From Desulfoluna spongiiphila (GTDB lineage: Bacteria > Desulfobacterota > Desulfobacteria > Desulfobacterales > Desulfolunaceae): 64,000 bases of DNA. This document shows positions 52,599-61,375 of the stretch, piece after piece. Position numbers and translations under genes: made by a program. The stretch covers positions 37,441 to 101,440 of the forward strand of contig NZ_FMUX01000010.1 of assembly GCF_900101345.1 (NCBI RefSeq), in the 5' to 3' direction. Within the stretch, counting starts at the first letter, position 1, and every line of letters starts with the position of its first letter. The notes under the pieces are model-generated. The model had not been told where the DNA came from, did no database searches, and saw nothing but the letters and a program-made list of their open reading frames with translations.

Positions 52599-53624
52599 AT
52601 GAAGCCAAAATCGATACTGATTCTGACTGCCCTGCTGATCGGGCTGCTCATTGCAACCACAACCCACGCCGCAGCCCCTTCAGGGGTGGTCACATTAAAT
52701 CTTTCCCCAGCCGTTGAGGCCCCGAACCAGGCCGTAAAACTCTGGGTCCCCTACCCCATGTCCGACGCCTTCCAGACCATCACCGATGTACGAGTCACCG
52801 GTAACTTCGATGCATCCCAGGTTCTCCGTGATCCCGGCTCCGGTGCCGTCTATCTCTATGCCACCTGGGACAAGGCAGGCAAAAAGCCCTCGGCCAGCCT
52901 CAGCTTCCATGTGAGCCAGACAGATCGCAGAAACACACAGCTCACCGAGGTGGATGCCCCCTTCCCCGTACCGGTGAATAAATACCGGGAGTCCACCACC
53001 TGGGTTCCTGCAGCAGACGTGGAGATGCAGGGCATTGCTGCAAAGGCTGTGAAGGGCAAAGAAGGCACCCTTGAAAAGGCCAAAGCCGTCTACGACTGGG
53101 TTGTTGAAAACACCTACAGGGACCCCAAGGTCAAAGGCTGCGGCCTGGGCATCCCCTCCCGAACCCTGAACGAGTGCGGCGGCGGTGGCAAGTGCGCCGA
53201 CCTGAGCACGGTCTTTGTCACCCTTGCCCGGGCAGCCGGGATCCCCGCACGGGATGTGTACGGCCTGCGCCTCTCCTCCCCCAAAGAGGGAGACATCACC
53301 AGCGCCTTTCACTGCTGGGCTGAATTCTACCTGCCCGGCACCGGCTGGGTGATGGTGGACCCTGCGGACGTTCGCAAGATGATGCTGGTCCACAACGTGA
53401 AACTCAAGGATGCCGATGAGTGGCGCCGTTTCTTCTGGGGCGGGGATGACCTGTTCCGCGTGGTCCTGCAAAAAGACGCCCGGGGAGCCGCCCTTGAAGG
53501 GGCCTCTGCGCCCCTGAACTACTTCATGTACCCCGCCGCCGAGGTGGACGGAAAGATGCTGAACTACTTTGACAGCAAAGCGTTCCATTACAATGTCACC
53601 TTCGCGGCAGACGCCGGGAAATAG
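52599..53624 (+). CDS. secreted transglutaminase-like protein
   Basis: 341 residues with a signal peptide (residues 1-25, ending THAAA). The transglutaminase core has the catalytic Cys in CGGGGKCADLSTVFVTLARA (about 200), His in AFHCWAEFYLPGTGW (about 235) and Asp in VMVDPADVRKM (about 250). Residues 150-175 form the preceding helix (KAKAVYDWVVENTYRD). A Cys in GCGLGIPSRTLNECGG precedes the active site. AAGAGGATACC precedes ATG 52599. The next gene (TtrB-like) starts 14 bases after its stop, so they share an operon. It probably acts in the periplasm as a Cys protease-like or cross-linking enzyme. Confidence 0.85.
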   Translation: MKPKSILILTALLIGLLIATTTHAAAPSGVVTLNLSPAVEAPNQAVKLWVPYPMSDAFQTITDVRVTGNFDASQVLRDPGSGAVYLYATWDKAGKKPSASLSFHVSQTDRRNTQLTEVDAPFPVPVNKYRESTTWVPAADVEMQGIAAKAVKGKEGTLEKAKAVYDWVVENTYRDPKVKGCGLGIPSRTLNECGGGGKCADLSTVFVTLARAAGIPARDVYGLRLSSPKEGDITSAFHCWAEFYLPGTGWVMVDPADVRKMMLVHNVKLKDADEWRRFFWGGDDLFRVVLQKDARGAALEGASAPLNYFMYPAAEVDGKMLNYFDSKAFHYNVTFAADAGK

Positions 53625-53637
53625 GCCAGGTATCTCA

Positions 53638-54297
53638 ATGGAAGACAGACGCACGTTTATCAAGCACGGGCTCCTGCTCTGCGCAGGGGCCGGTGGCCTC
53701 CTGGCGGTCCGGGCCGAATCAGCCCCGAAAAAGCGCCCCGACGGTCAGTGGACGATGGTTGTGGACAGCGCCCTGTGCACCGGATGCAACGCCTGCATGG
53801 TGGCCTGCAAGCTACAACACAACACGGAGAAGGGTAAATTCAACACCCACGTGGTGGAAGAGGAAAAAGGCACCTTTCCACACGCCTCCCTCGGTTTTTC
53901 CCCCACCCTGTGCCACCACTGCGACGATGCCCCGTGCGTCAAAGCCTGCCCCACCGGGGCGTCGGCCAAGGACCCGTGCGGTGCGGTGACCATGGACTGG
54001 AGCCTTTGCAACGGATGCGGGTCCTGCCTGCCGACCTGTCCCCACAATGCCCGATTTGCCGACAGCCGTTTCGGCAACCGGGCTGATAAATGCGACCTCT
54101 GCCTGGACCGCATCAGCCAGGGGCTCCAGCCCGCCTGCGTGGAGAATTGCGCTTCCGGTGCCCGAACCTTTGGCAGAAGCGATGGCCCGAATGAGGCCTT
54201 TGCCGGTCAGGTGGAAAAAATACGCCGCCATAACGAGAACGATTCCAACGGGGCGGTCCTGTTCTGCAAGGGAAACACCGGGGGAACCCAGGCATGA
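53638..54297 (+). CDS. Fe-S subunit of a periplasmic molybdopterin oxidoreductase (TtrB-like)
   Basis: 219 residues. A Tat-type leader (DRRTFIKHGLLLCAGAGG) is followed by four [4Fe-4S] motifs: CTGCNACMVAC, CHHCDDAPCVKACP, CNGCGSCLPTCP, and CDLCLDRISQGLQPACVENC. This matches the four-cluster ferredoxin subunit of the CISM family (DmsB/PsrB/TtrB). Carrying its own Tat signal resembles TtrB. ATG 53638 lies 14 bases after the transglutaminase stop; its stop overlaps a false ATG and the catalytic-subunit gene begins five bases later. It transfers electrons to the catalytic subunit. Confidence 0.88.
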   Translation: MEDRRTFIKHGLLLCAGAGGLLAVRAESAPKKRPDGQWTMVVDSALCTGCNACMVACKLQHNTEKGKFNTHVVEEEKGTFPHASLGFSPTLCHHCDDAPCVKACPTGASAKDPCGAVTMDWSLCNGCGSCLPTCPHNARFADSRFGNRADKCDLCLDRISQGLQPACVENCASGARTFGRSDGPNEAFAGQVEKIRRHNENDSNGAVLFCKGNTGGTQA

Positions 54298-54301
54298 AAA
54301 A

Positions 54302-57300
54302 ATGAAACGCAAAGACAAAAAAAACAGCCCCCTCTCCCGCAGGGCTTTTCTCACAGCCAGCGCCGCCGGGGCGGCCATGGCCCTGGCTCCGGGGGCCAGG
54401 GCTGTTCCGTCCGAGGCCTCGCCCACAGGAACGAGCCGCAAGACCCCCACACGCATGGACAAGGGGACCCAAACCGTGCACTCCGTCTGCCTGGCCTGCA
54501 ACGCGCGTTGCGGCGTCCGGGGCGTGGTCAAGGACGGGCGGCTGGTCAATATCTCGGGCAACCCCTATCACCCGTACAACATGCAGTTTGCCCCCATTGG
54601 CGAGGAAACGCCCGTGGCTGAAGCCCTTAAGATCTCCAGCCCGGTCTGCGGAAAAGCCCTGGATACGCCCTCCCACATCTACAGCCCCTACCGCCTCATT
54701 CGCCCGTTAAAACGTACGGGTCCCAGGGGGTCCGGACAATTCGAACCCATTGAGTGGGACCAACTGATTGCAGAAGTCTCCGGTGGAGGAAAACTCTTTG
54801 CCCACCTGGGAGAAGAGCGGGAGGTGGAGGGGCTCAAGGGCCTCCTGGCCCAAGAGCCCGTCTCGAAAGACGACCCGGGCCTGGGCCCAAAGCAAAACGG
54901 CTTTGTGTTCATGACAGGAAGGCTTCAGACAGGACGAAAGGAGTTCATCGACCGCTTTGTCAAGTCGGCCGTGGGCTCCAGAAACCGCATCGGACACACC
55001 GACATCTGCGGCCTGGGCTTTCGCATGGGCAACTGGGCCCTCACCGGGGCCAAACAGGCGGAGCTGAAGGCCGACGCCCTCAATGCCCGCTATATCCTCG
55101 TCATCGGTGCCAATATCTACGAGGCCCTTCAGCCCGGCATCAACACCTATGGTGCCATGGTGGCCCGTCGCCACGGCCAGGGAGAACTCGACTTTGCCGT
55201 GGCCGACCCCCGGGCCACACGGGCCTCGGCCCATGCCAAAGAGTGGATCCCCGTCAAGCCCGGCAGGGATGGGGCCCTTGCCATGGGGATAATCCGGTGG
55301 ATGATTGAAAACCAGGCTGTCAACCGCGACTACCTCACGGCCCCCAACATCAAAACAGCACAGAAACGCGGATTTGCAACCGTCTCCAACGCCACCCACC
55401 TGGTCATCAGCGATGCCCACCACCCCGATGACGGCGCCTTTCTCCGCATGGGGCACCTGGACCCAACCCTGGGCGACCTAAAAAAAACATCCCCCATGGT
55501 CCAAAGCCCGGAGGGGACGTTTCGGTCCGCCGAAGAGACGACTGAGGCCGTGCTGGAGGCCGAAGGGATGGTCCGAGACGCCTCCGGCACCTCAATCCGG
55601 GTGAAAACAGCCTTTGCCCTGCTTAAAAAGAGCGCCTTCTCCCACAGCCTCTCTGATTACGCCCAATTCTGCGGCGTGCCCGAAACACAAATGGCCTCGG
55701 TGGCCCGGGAGTTCTCATCCCACGGCACCCGCGCCGCCGTTACCCAGTACCATGGCGCCGGAAACTACGTAAACGGCACCTGGGCCGCCTACGCCGTGGC
55801 CGCCCTCAACGCCCTGGTGGGAAGCATCGGCATGCAGGGGGGCTACCTCCACGGCGGAGGAAAAGCAGGCTCCCCCCACAAGGGGGTCTTCGACCTCAAA
55901 GGCTTTCCCGGCAGGAAAAAACCCTCCGGTGTGGCCCTCTCTCGGGAAAAAGCGAGCTACGAATCCACCGAAGAGTACCGGTCCAAACAGGAAAAAACAG
56001 GCAACGGCTACCCGTCCAGGCGGCCCTGGTTTCCCTTTTCCAAGGGCGGGCTGTGCGTGGAGTGCTTAAGCGGTATGGATGAGCAGTACCCCTACCCGGC
56101 CAAGGTCCTTTTTACCTACCTCTTCAACCCGGTCTATTCCATTCCCGGGGGATACCGCTTCAAAGAGACCCTTTCAAGCACCGACAAGGTGCCTCTGCAC
56201 GTCTCCATGGATGTGGCCATCAACGAATCGAACATCTACGCCGACTACATCGTACCGGACCTCAGCTACGCCGAAGGCCACCACGGATGGCTCACGCCCC
56301 ATGCCCCGGCCCTGACCTTTTCCGCCATCCGCACCCCCATGGTGAGGCCCCTCACCGAACACACCAAAGACGGCAGGCCCTTCTGCACCGAGACCTTCCT
56401 CATCGACCTGGCCAAGGCCCTCGGCCTCGGCGGGTTCGGGGACAAGGCCATCCCGGACAGCAAGGGCACCCTCCACCCCTTGAACCGGGCCGAGGATTTC
56501 TATCTGCGAGGATTTGCCAACATCTGCCACAACGCCGGAGTCCCCGAGGCCTCCCCGGAAGAGGTCCGGTTTGTGGAAACCAACTACCCCATCGCCACCC
56601 ACAAAAAAATCCTCCCCGAGGACCAGTGGCGACGTGTCTGCCGCCTGCTCTCCCGGGGAGGCGTGTTCGAACCCTATGAAAAGGGATTTTCCAAAGGGCG
56701 CTTTACCAAGGCAACGCCCCATGTCCATCTCTACAACGAGACCCTGGGTACCACGCGCAACACCCTGACAGGCAAGCGGTTTTCCGGGGTGCCCGGATAC
56801 CTGGAGCCAACGGATTCAGCCGGTATCCCGTTAAGCCGTGCGGACAAAGAGTACCCCTTCACCGTGGTGACCTACAAAAGCAGGCTCCACACCCAGTCCC
56901 GCTCCCTCTGGTGTGACCGGGCCATGGAGATCCAGGACGAAAACCATGTGGAGATACACGCAGAAGACGCCCGCCGCCTGAACCTTAAAGCAGGTGACCG
57001 GGTCAAGGTCTCCTCCCGAAGCAACCCCGAGGGAATCTCCGGCACGGCCCGCCCCACCGCCCTCGTGCGACCGGGGTGTATCGCCATCTCATTTCACTTC
57101 GGCCACACCCAGTTCGGCGGCTCGTCCCTCACAGTAAAAAACGGAGCCCGGGCCTTCCTGGGCGGAGAGAGCATCATGGACGGCTCCCGACTGATCCCCA
57201 CCCCCGGATACACCAAAGGCCTCAACATGAACGATGTCTCCCGCCTGGACGAGCACCTGGCCCGCACACCCCTTGTGGACCCGGCGGCCGGGATCCCGGA

Positions 57301-57349
57301 CTTCAGCAGCACCCGGGTCAGGATCCGGCGGGAACAAGAGGATTGTTGA
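54302..57349 (+). CDS. Tat-exported molybdopterin oxidoreductase (tetrathionate-reductase-like TtrA)
   Basis: 1015 residues. Tat leader SRRAFLTASAAGAAMALAPG; N-terminal [4Fe-4S] set CLACNARCGVRG plus SPVCGKALD (about 65 and 125); NISGNPYHPYN typical of TtrA; likely Mo-ligand Cys236 in HTDICGLGFRMGN; C-terminal dinucleotide-binding domain with KSRLHTQSRSLWCDRAMEI and AISFHFGHTQFGGSS. Length and pattern favour the TtrA/ArrA/SrdA branch of the DMSO reductase family. It should reduce a sulfur- or metalloid-oxyanion in the periplasm. No membrane-anchor (TtrC/NrfD) gene follows, so the quinol link is missing from this locus. The true ATG 54302 is in frame with a longer frame from 54047. Confidence 0.9.
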   Translation: MKRKDKKNSPLSRRAFLTASAAGAAMALAPGARAVPSEASPTGTSRKTPTRMDKGTQTVHSVCLACNARCGVRGVVKDGRLVNISGNPYHPYNMQFAPIGEETPVAEALKISSPVCGKALDTPSHIYSPYRLIRPLKRTGPRGSGQFEPIEWDQLIAEVSGGGKLFAHLGEEREVEGLKGLLAQEPVSKDDPGLGPKQNGFVFMTGRLQTGRKEFIDRFVKSAVGSRNRIGHTDICGLGFRMGNWALTGAKQAELKADALNARYILVIGANIYEALQPGINTYGAMVARRHGQGELDFAVADPRATRASAHAKEWIPVKPGRDGALAMGIIRWMIENQAVNRDYLTAPNIKTAQKRGFATVSNATHLVISDAHHPDDGAFLRMGHLDPTLGDLKKTSPMVQSPEGTFRSAEETTEAVLEAEGMVRDASGTSIRVKTAFALLKKSAFSHSLSDYAQFCGVPETQMASVAREFSSHGTRAAVTQYHGAGNYVNGTWAAYAVAALNALVGSIGMQGGYLHGGGKAGSPHKGVFDLKGFPGRKKPSGVALSREKASYESTEEYRSKQEKTGNGYPSRRPWFPFSKGGLCVECLSGMDEQYPYPAKVLFTYLFNPVYSIPGGYRFKETLSSTDKVPLHVSMDVAINESNIYADYIVPDLSYAEGHHGWLTPHAPALTFSAIRTPMVRPLTEHTKDGRPFCTETFLIDLAKALGLGGFGDKAIPDSKGTLHPLNRAEDFYLRGFANICHNAGVPEASPEEVRFVETNYPIATHKKILPEDQWRRVCRLLSRGGVFEPYEKGFSKGRFTKATPHVHLYNETLGTTRNTLTGKRFSGVPGYLEPTDSAGIPLSRADKEYPFTVVTYKSRLHTQSRSLWCDRAMEIQDENHVEIHAEDARRLNLKAGDRVKVSSRSNPEGISGTARPTALVRPGCIAISFHFGHTQFGGSSLTVKNGARAFLGGESIMDGSRLIPTPGYTKGLNMNDVSRLDEHLARTPLVDPAAGIPDFSSTRVRIRREQEDC

Positions 57350-57386
57350 AAACATAAAAAAATCAGTAACTATTCAGTTCCAGCTT

Positions 57387-57595
57387 GCCTCCAGCGGCCC
57401 TGCCGGGGGCCAAACTTTTGAAAAGTTTGACAAACAGGTCTTAAGAAAGCCATCCCAGTCTTCGCCGAAAGAAATTGGTCATTCCTGCACCCGCCCTTTG
57501 TTTTGATCGCCCTTCGGGGCGATCAAAACAAAGGGCGGGTGTATTTGGAAAGTTTTTTGCGGAGCTTTTTTTCAAAAAAGCGACCCGCCGGAGGC
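57387..57595. repeat. GCCTCC-family repeat, subtype II, 209 bp
   Basis: Left end GCCTCCAGCGG (57387), AAACTTTTGAAAAGTTT, AGGTCTTAAG, an AT-poor linker, a 54-base palindrome (listed separately), GGAAAGTTTTTTGCGGAGC and right end CCCGCCGGAGGC (57595). The flank AGTAACTATTCAGTT precedes it. It follows the TtrA-like gene. Confidence 0.88.
57488..57541. repeat. perfect 25-bp palindrome with TTCG loop
   Basis: From 57488 to 57512 (CACCCGCCC, TTTGTTTTGATCG, CCC) followed by TTCG (57513-57516) and the exact reverse complement to 57541. A perfect 25-bp stem with a UUCG tetraloop is exceptionally stable as RNA and would extrude readily as DNA. A shorter relative (TTTGATCGCCCT) is at 51009-51034. Confidence 0.95.
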
Positions 57596-57749
57596 AAACG
57601 GAATAGTTACGTTTATCCAACGTTTCAAAAGGTTGGCCGCCGGAGTTGTTCCGCTTAAAGTCAAGCGACTTCCAACGTTCTTCATCGTGTTTTTAGAAGA
57701 ATGAAATGGGCCTCTCCTGCAAAGACGGCTGCCAGATGTCACACATCAC

Positions 57750-57836
57750 GCGAATGCCCCGATAACACCGGTAGAATGGCTGCCCTCATGCATTCGCCAT
57801 AGGGTTTCCAGGTGCCCCCACCTGGCCGCCGGAGGC
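57750..57836. repeat. GCCTCC-family repeat, right half
   Basis: GCGAATGCCCCGATAAC...CATGCATTCGC hairpin, CCAGGTGCCCCCACCTGG hairpin, right end CCGCCGGAGGC (57836). The left end is missing. It is 23 bases from the stop of the autotransporter gene. Confidence 0.75.
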
Positions 57837-57858
57837 AACCTTTACCTTATTCCATTCA

Positions 57859-60795
57859 TCACCAGGCGTAGGAAAGATTGACCCCTGCCCCCCACTCATC
57901 CCCATGGGCATTTATAGAGTAAAGCACGCCGCCCCGTGCCTGCACACGGCTTGAAAGAGAACTTCCCAGGCCGATGCCCACTGTCATGATGTCACTGCCC
58001 CGGTTCTGGCCTTCAAAGGTCTGGGTGAATTCCGGGTGGGAGACAAGGGAGGCGTCGATGTCGTGGGCCTCGTTGCTGTTTGCGTAAACATCATGCTCGT
58101 AGCGAATAAAAGAGAGGGGAAACACCCTCGGGGCGAACGGAAGCCCTGCAAACTGCATGTTCAAACCCACGGAGGCCACAATGGCCTGGGCATCGGCATC
58201 ATCAACGGCAAGGCTGAGGTTCGGGTCGCCGCTTTCGGTGAACGACTCCTGATCGTAGTAAATATAACTGAGCCCCAGCTCCGGAAAAAACGCCAGAACC
58301 TCATTGGCAAACACCTGTTTTTTAGCGCTGATGGACGTATAGACGCTGTGGCTGGAGTAATTTGCCTCGGGCACCGCCTCCGTGTGTCCCACCATCACGT
58401 ACCGCTTGGAGCCATGATCCCCATAGCTGTACCCCAGGAGCACATCAAAGAGCCATCCGTTCTGTTCCGGGAGCAGGAGATATGCGCCAAGATGATACAC
58501 GGAGCTGTCAAAGCTCTCCGTGAGAGAATCGTGTTCGTCCATCTCCTGGAGGCCATAGGAAAAATAGCCCCCCAGAAACCCGTCGCCAATACGGGCCAGG
58601 GTCCCGCCCACGGTGAACCCGGTGAGGGTATAATCAAAATTGCCAAGGTGCTCGTCACCGTCCACGTTTCCGTCCACGTGGCCCGCGTCAAACCAGATGC
58701 CCTTTTCAGGTTGCGGCAGGTCATCACGCCCCGCCCCGTCACCTGCTGACCGCTCAAAAAAACCATGCCGCATCACCGTACCGATAATCATATCGATCTG
58801 CTCCAAAGAGACCGTCATGTACGAGGAATAGGGTTCCGCGTGGATAAAATCCGCATGGATTCCCACCTGGTCGTTGGTCAGCATGTTCAATGCGGTCTGG
58901 TTCTGAGGATTGCCGGTGACGGCGCTGTTGACCATCAGCTGCATCCCGTTTTTCTGGTTGGGGGTCGTCACGCCCGGGTGGGAGAGAAGACTTGTATATG
59001 GCTGCGTCTCCAGCTTCACCGTCACCTTGCCGTCCGCTGAAGGCGTGGCTGTCTGCCTGGCCGTAAGCAGGGCAGGCATGCTGCCGCCCAGGGTGGACCC
59101 AATGACATCGCCATCCGTGGTGCTGGTGACAAAAAATACCATATCATAACGTCCGTCGGCGGCTGCTCCCCCCGACGCATAGGCATCGGCACCAAGGCCT
59201 GCCTGCAGGGCCTCAAGGGTCAGGGACAGAGCGGGCGTCCCCGTGATGTTCACATCCGTAAAGGCCACGGAGTCGTTGTATTGATTGAACCCCGGTGCAA
59301 TGGGCTGACCACCGGGCAGGACCCTCAGGTGAACTTCGTTTGTCCCCGTGGCCTGAAAGGGCGTCCCGGCTGCGGCACCCGTGAAATCAAGGGACGACAG
59401 CGCATCACCCTGCTGATGCCGCAACACCACATCGCTGTTGCTTAGGGTGAATTGCTGTGAGGTAAACCGCATGGGGCTTGTCACAAGCCTGCTGTCATGC
59501 ATGGCAAAGGAGGTCAGCTGATCCGCCTCGATGCTGTTGTAATACGAGAGCGTTGAATCCCTGATGTCCAGAGAATCCAAAGTGTCCAGCCCGTGAACAC
59601 CATCAATGGTGACATCGGCCTGGTTGATCAGGTTCAGGCGAGAGACCTTCAGGGCGGGGTGGGTGGCAGGAACCCCGGTAAAGCTGCGTTGAAAAACCGT
59701 GGTGCCTCCGTCCACGATGAGGGTGCCGTTCACCAGGTCTGTGTCGTCATAGGACGCCGATAAAAAGGCGCCGTCGCCGAAATGTACCGTGTTATTGCCC
59801 TGAAAGGTAAACGACCCGTTGGCAGGGGATATCCCGCTATGGATATAGGAACGCAGGTAGGTGTTGTTGTTCAAATGGATGGTCGAATCCGTCACCTGAA
59901 GGGGACCTGTGCTCAGATGCGAATGGTTCAGGTCCACCGGAGCCCCGGATCCGTAGGAGCCTTTGAACGAGAGGGTGGCACCGGTAATCTGCGACGGTTG
60001 ATAAACATATGAAAACAACTCCAGTTCTGAATTGGCAAGGTCGAGACGGCTCCCCGGGTCCATGAGGAGCTGCGACGAGCTGCTGCTGTAAATACTGGCG
60101 AAGTTGTCCAGGGTCAGAGACGCGCCCTGCAGGATGCGGACCTTCAAGGAGTTGCTCGATTTGAGCTCCGCGTTGATGGTGTTCTGGCCACTCGAGGCTG
60201 TGATGGTCGCAGCCCGTGGGAATTGAATGACTCCCCTGGTGGGTATATGGGACACCTTGAGGGTTGCGTCATCAAGCACAATGCTTTCAATGGAACGAAT
60301 GATCACCCCGTTGACATAGTCATCGCTTACCAGGGGGTCATCGATGATCAGGTGCGCATTGGAGATCTGAAGGGACGTCAGGTAGAGTTCATAAGGAGAT
60401 GCAGGCCCCGGTAGCGGCACCCGGGGACTGGGCGCTTCGGAGATCAGGTAAAGCGTGTCGGTCAGCCGATCCTTTCCCTCAATGATTAGGGTATCAAGGG
60501 CATGCAGGTTGGATGTCGGCAGGTTGGCCACCACCTGTTCCTGGGAAATGGCAAAGTGATCGGCATAATCGGCGTGGATCCTGAGGCTGTCGTAGTGGTT
60601 GATGTCCCCCGACAGAATAATCTGCGCCAGCAGCTCCCCTGAGCTGGTGATGTCAGCCAGGGTGTGTCCCCTGTTGGACAACGGCACAAAGGGGTGCACC
60701 GGCAGGTTGGGACTCAGGTCAAATTCTGCGGCAGAGGAAAGCAGGGGAATCACGCAAAGGGCCACTAAAATAAGATATCTTTTACGTTGTTTCAT
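57859..60795 (-). CDS. type V autotransporter
   Basis: 978 residues. Signal peptide (KQRKRYLILVALCVIPLLSS), passenger of about 630 residues built of short repeating beta-strands rich in Ser, Asn, Asp and Thr (LIVDGGTTVFQRS, LDSLDIRDSTLSYYNSIEAD), the look of a parallel beta-helix, then an autotransporter beta-barrel domain (about 700-978) with GIWFDAGHVDG, GGYFSYGLQEMDEHD and the terminal aromatic signature GAGVNLSYAW. It should insert in the outer membrane and display the passenger. ATG 60795 has GGAG seven bases upstream. The passenger has no catalytic motif I recognise, so an adhesin role is most likely. Confidence 0.9.
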   Translation of the reverse strand: MKQRKRYLILVALCVIPLLSSAAEFDLSPNLPVHPFVPLSNRGHTLADITSSGELLAQIILSGDINHYDSLRIHADYADHFAISQEQVVANLPTSNLHALDTLIIEGKDRLTDTLYLISEAPSPRVPLPGPASPYELYLTSLQISNAHLIIDDPLVSDDYVNGVIIRSIESIVLDDATLKVSHIPTRGVIQFPRAATITASSGQNTINAELKSSNSLKVRILQGASLTLDNFASIYSSSSSQLLMDPGSRLDLANSELELFSYVYQPSQITGATLSFKGSYGSGAPVDLNHSHLSTGPLQVTDSTIHLNNNTYLRSYIHSGISPANGSFTFQGNNTVHFGDGAFLSASYDDTDLVNGTLIVDGGTTVFQRSFTGVPATHPALKVSRLNLINQADVTIDGVHGLDTLDSLDIRDSTLSYYNSIEADQLTSFAMHDSRLVTSPMRFTSQQFTLSNSDVVLRHQQGDALSSLDFTGAAAGTPFQATGTNEVHLRVLPGGQPIAPGFNQYNDSVAFTDVNITGTPALSLTLEALQAGLGADAYASGGAAADGRYDMVFFVTSTTDGDVIGSTLGGSMPALLTARQTATPSADGKVTVKLETQPYTSLLSHPGVTTPNQKNGMQLMVNSAVTGNPQNQTALNMLTNDQVGIHADFIHAEPYSSYMTVSLEQIDMIIGTVMRHGFFERSAGDGAGRDDLPQPEKGIWFDAGHVDGNVDGDEHLGNFDYTLTGFTVGGTLARIGDGFLGGYFSYGLQEMDEHDSLTESFDSSVYHLGAYLLLPEQNGWLFDVLLGYSYGDHGSKRYVMVGHTEAVPEANYSSHSVYTSISAKKQVFANEVLAFFPELGLSYIYYDQESFTESGDPNLSLAVDDADAQAIVASVGLNMQFAGLPFAPRVFPLSFIRYEHDVYANSNEAHDIDASLVSHPEFTQTFEGQNRGSDIMTVGIGLGSSLSSRVQARGGVLYSINAHGDEWGAGVNLSYAW

Positions 60796-61375
60796 GGTGT
60801 GCTCCAATCTTAGCCCGAATATTTAACGAGTCGCACAACCCGGAACAGTATTGGATTCGAATAAACACAGAGGAAAAGCAGCGAAAAGGAGACACCGGGC
60901 TTGCCTGTGAAGGTACGGTATAAATAGATACGATGGAGGCCTTCACCACCGACTGATTTTTTCAATGAAATTTAAACAGATGGGAAACAATGGCATGAAT
61001 ATGTACATTAAACATGAATACCTTTGGGAGCACAAGATAAAAAGCACCGCTTTCAGGTCAAACACCTTGTAATTTTAGACCATTCACAGAGACACCGGCA
61101 ACGATCGGATCATCAAAGCAAGGAACATATCGTGCCTGCCACCAGCCCTTTAGTAAAGACCGTGGCAAAGCGCCCCGATGACCACCACAGCGCACCATGG
61201 CGTGCTTCGAAGAACCTCCCCCTCTTCACCTTGTCCGGGAACAGCGCCTGTGCTAAACCGTTGTTTGATCAGGAAGGAATCACGCACCGCGGGGTTTTAG
61301 TCAAAGTGCGCCAAGGTCACGGGGATGCGCTCTTCTGACGTTACGTCCATGCACACCAACCGGAGGGAACCGAAC
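60796..61375. other. divergent intergenic region, nothing certain
   Basis: 580 bases between the autotransporter (minus) and the racemase-like gene (plus). It is somewhat AT-rich near 60960-61020. No repeat-family copy, clear promoter pair or gene-like frame is visible; the frame 61024-61338 has no ribosome site. Confidence 0.35.
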
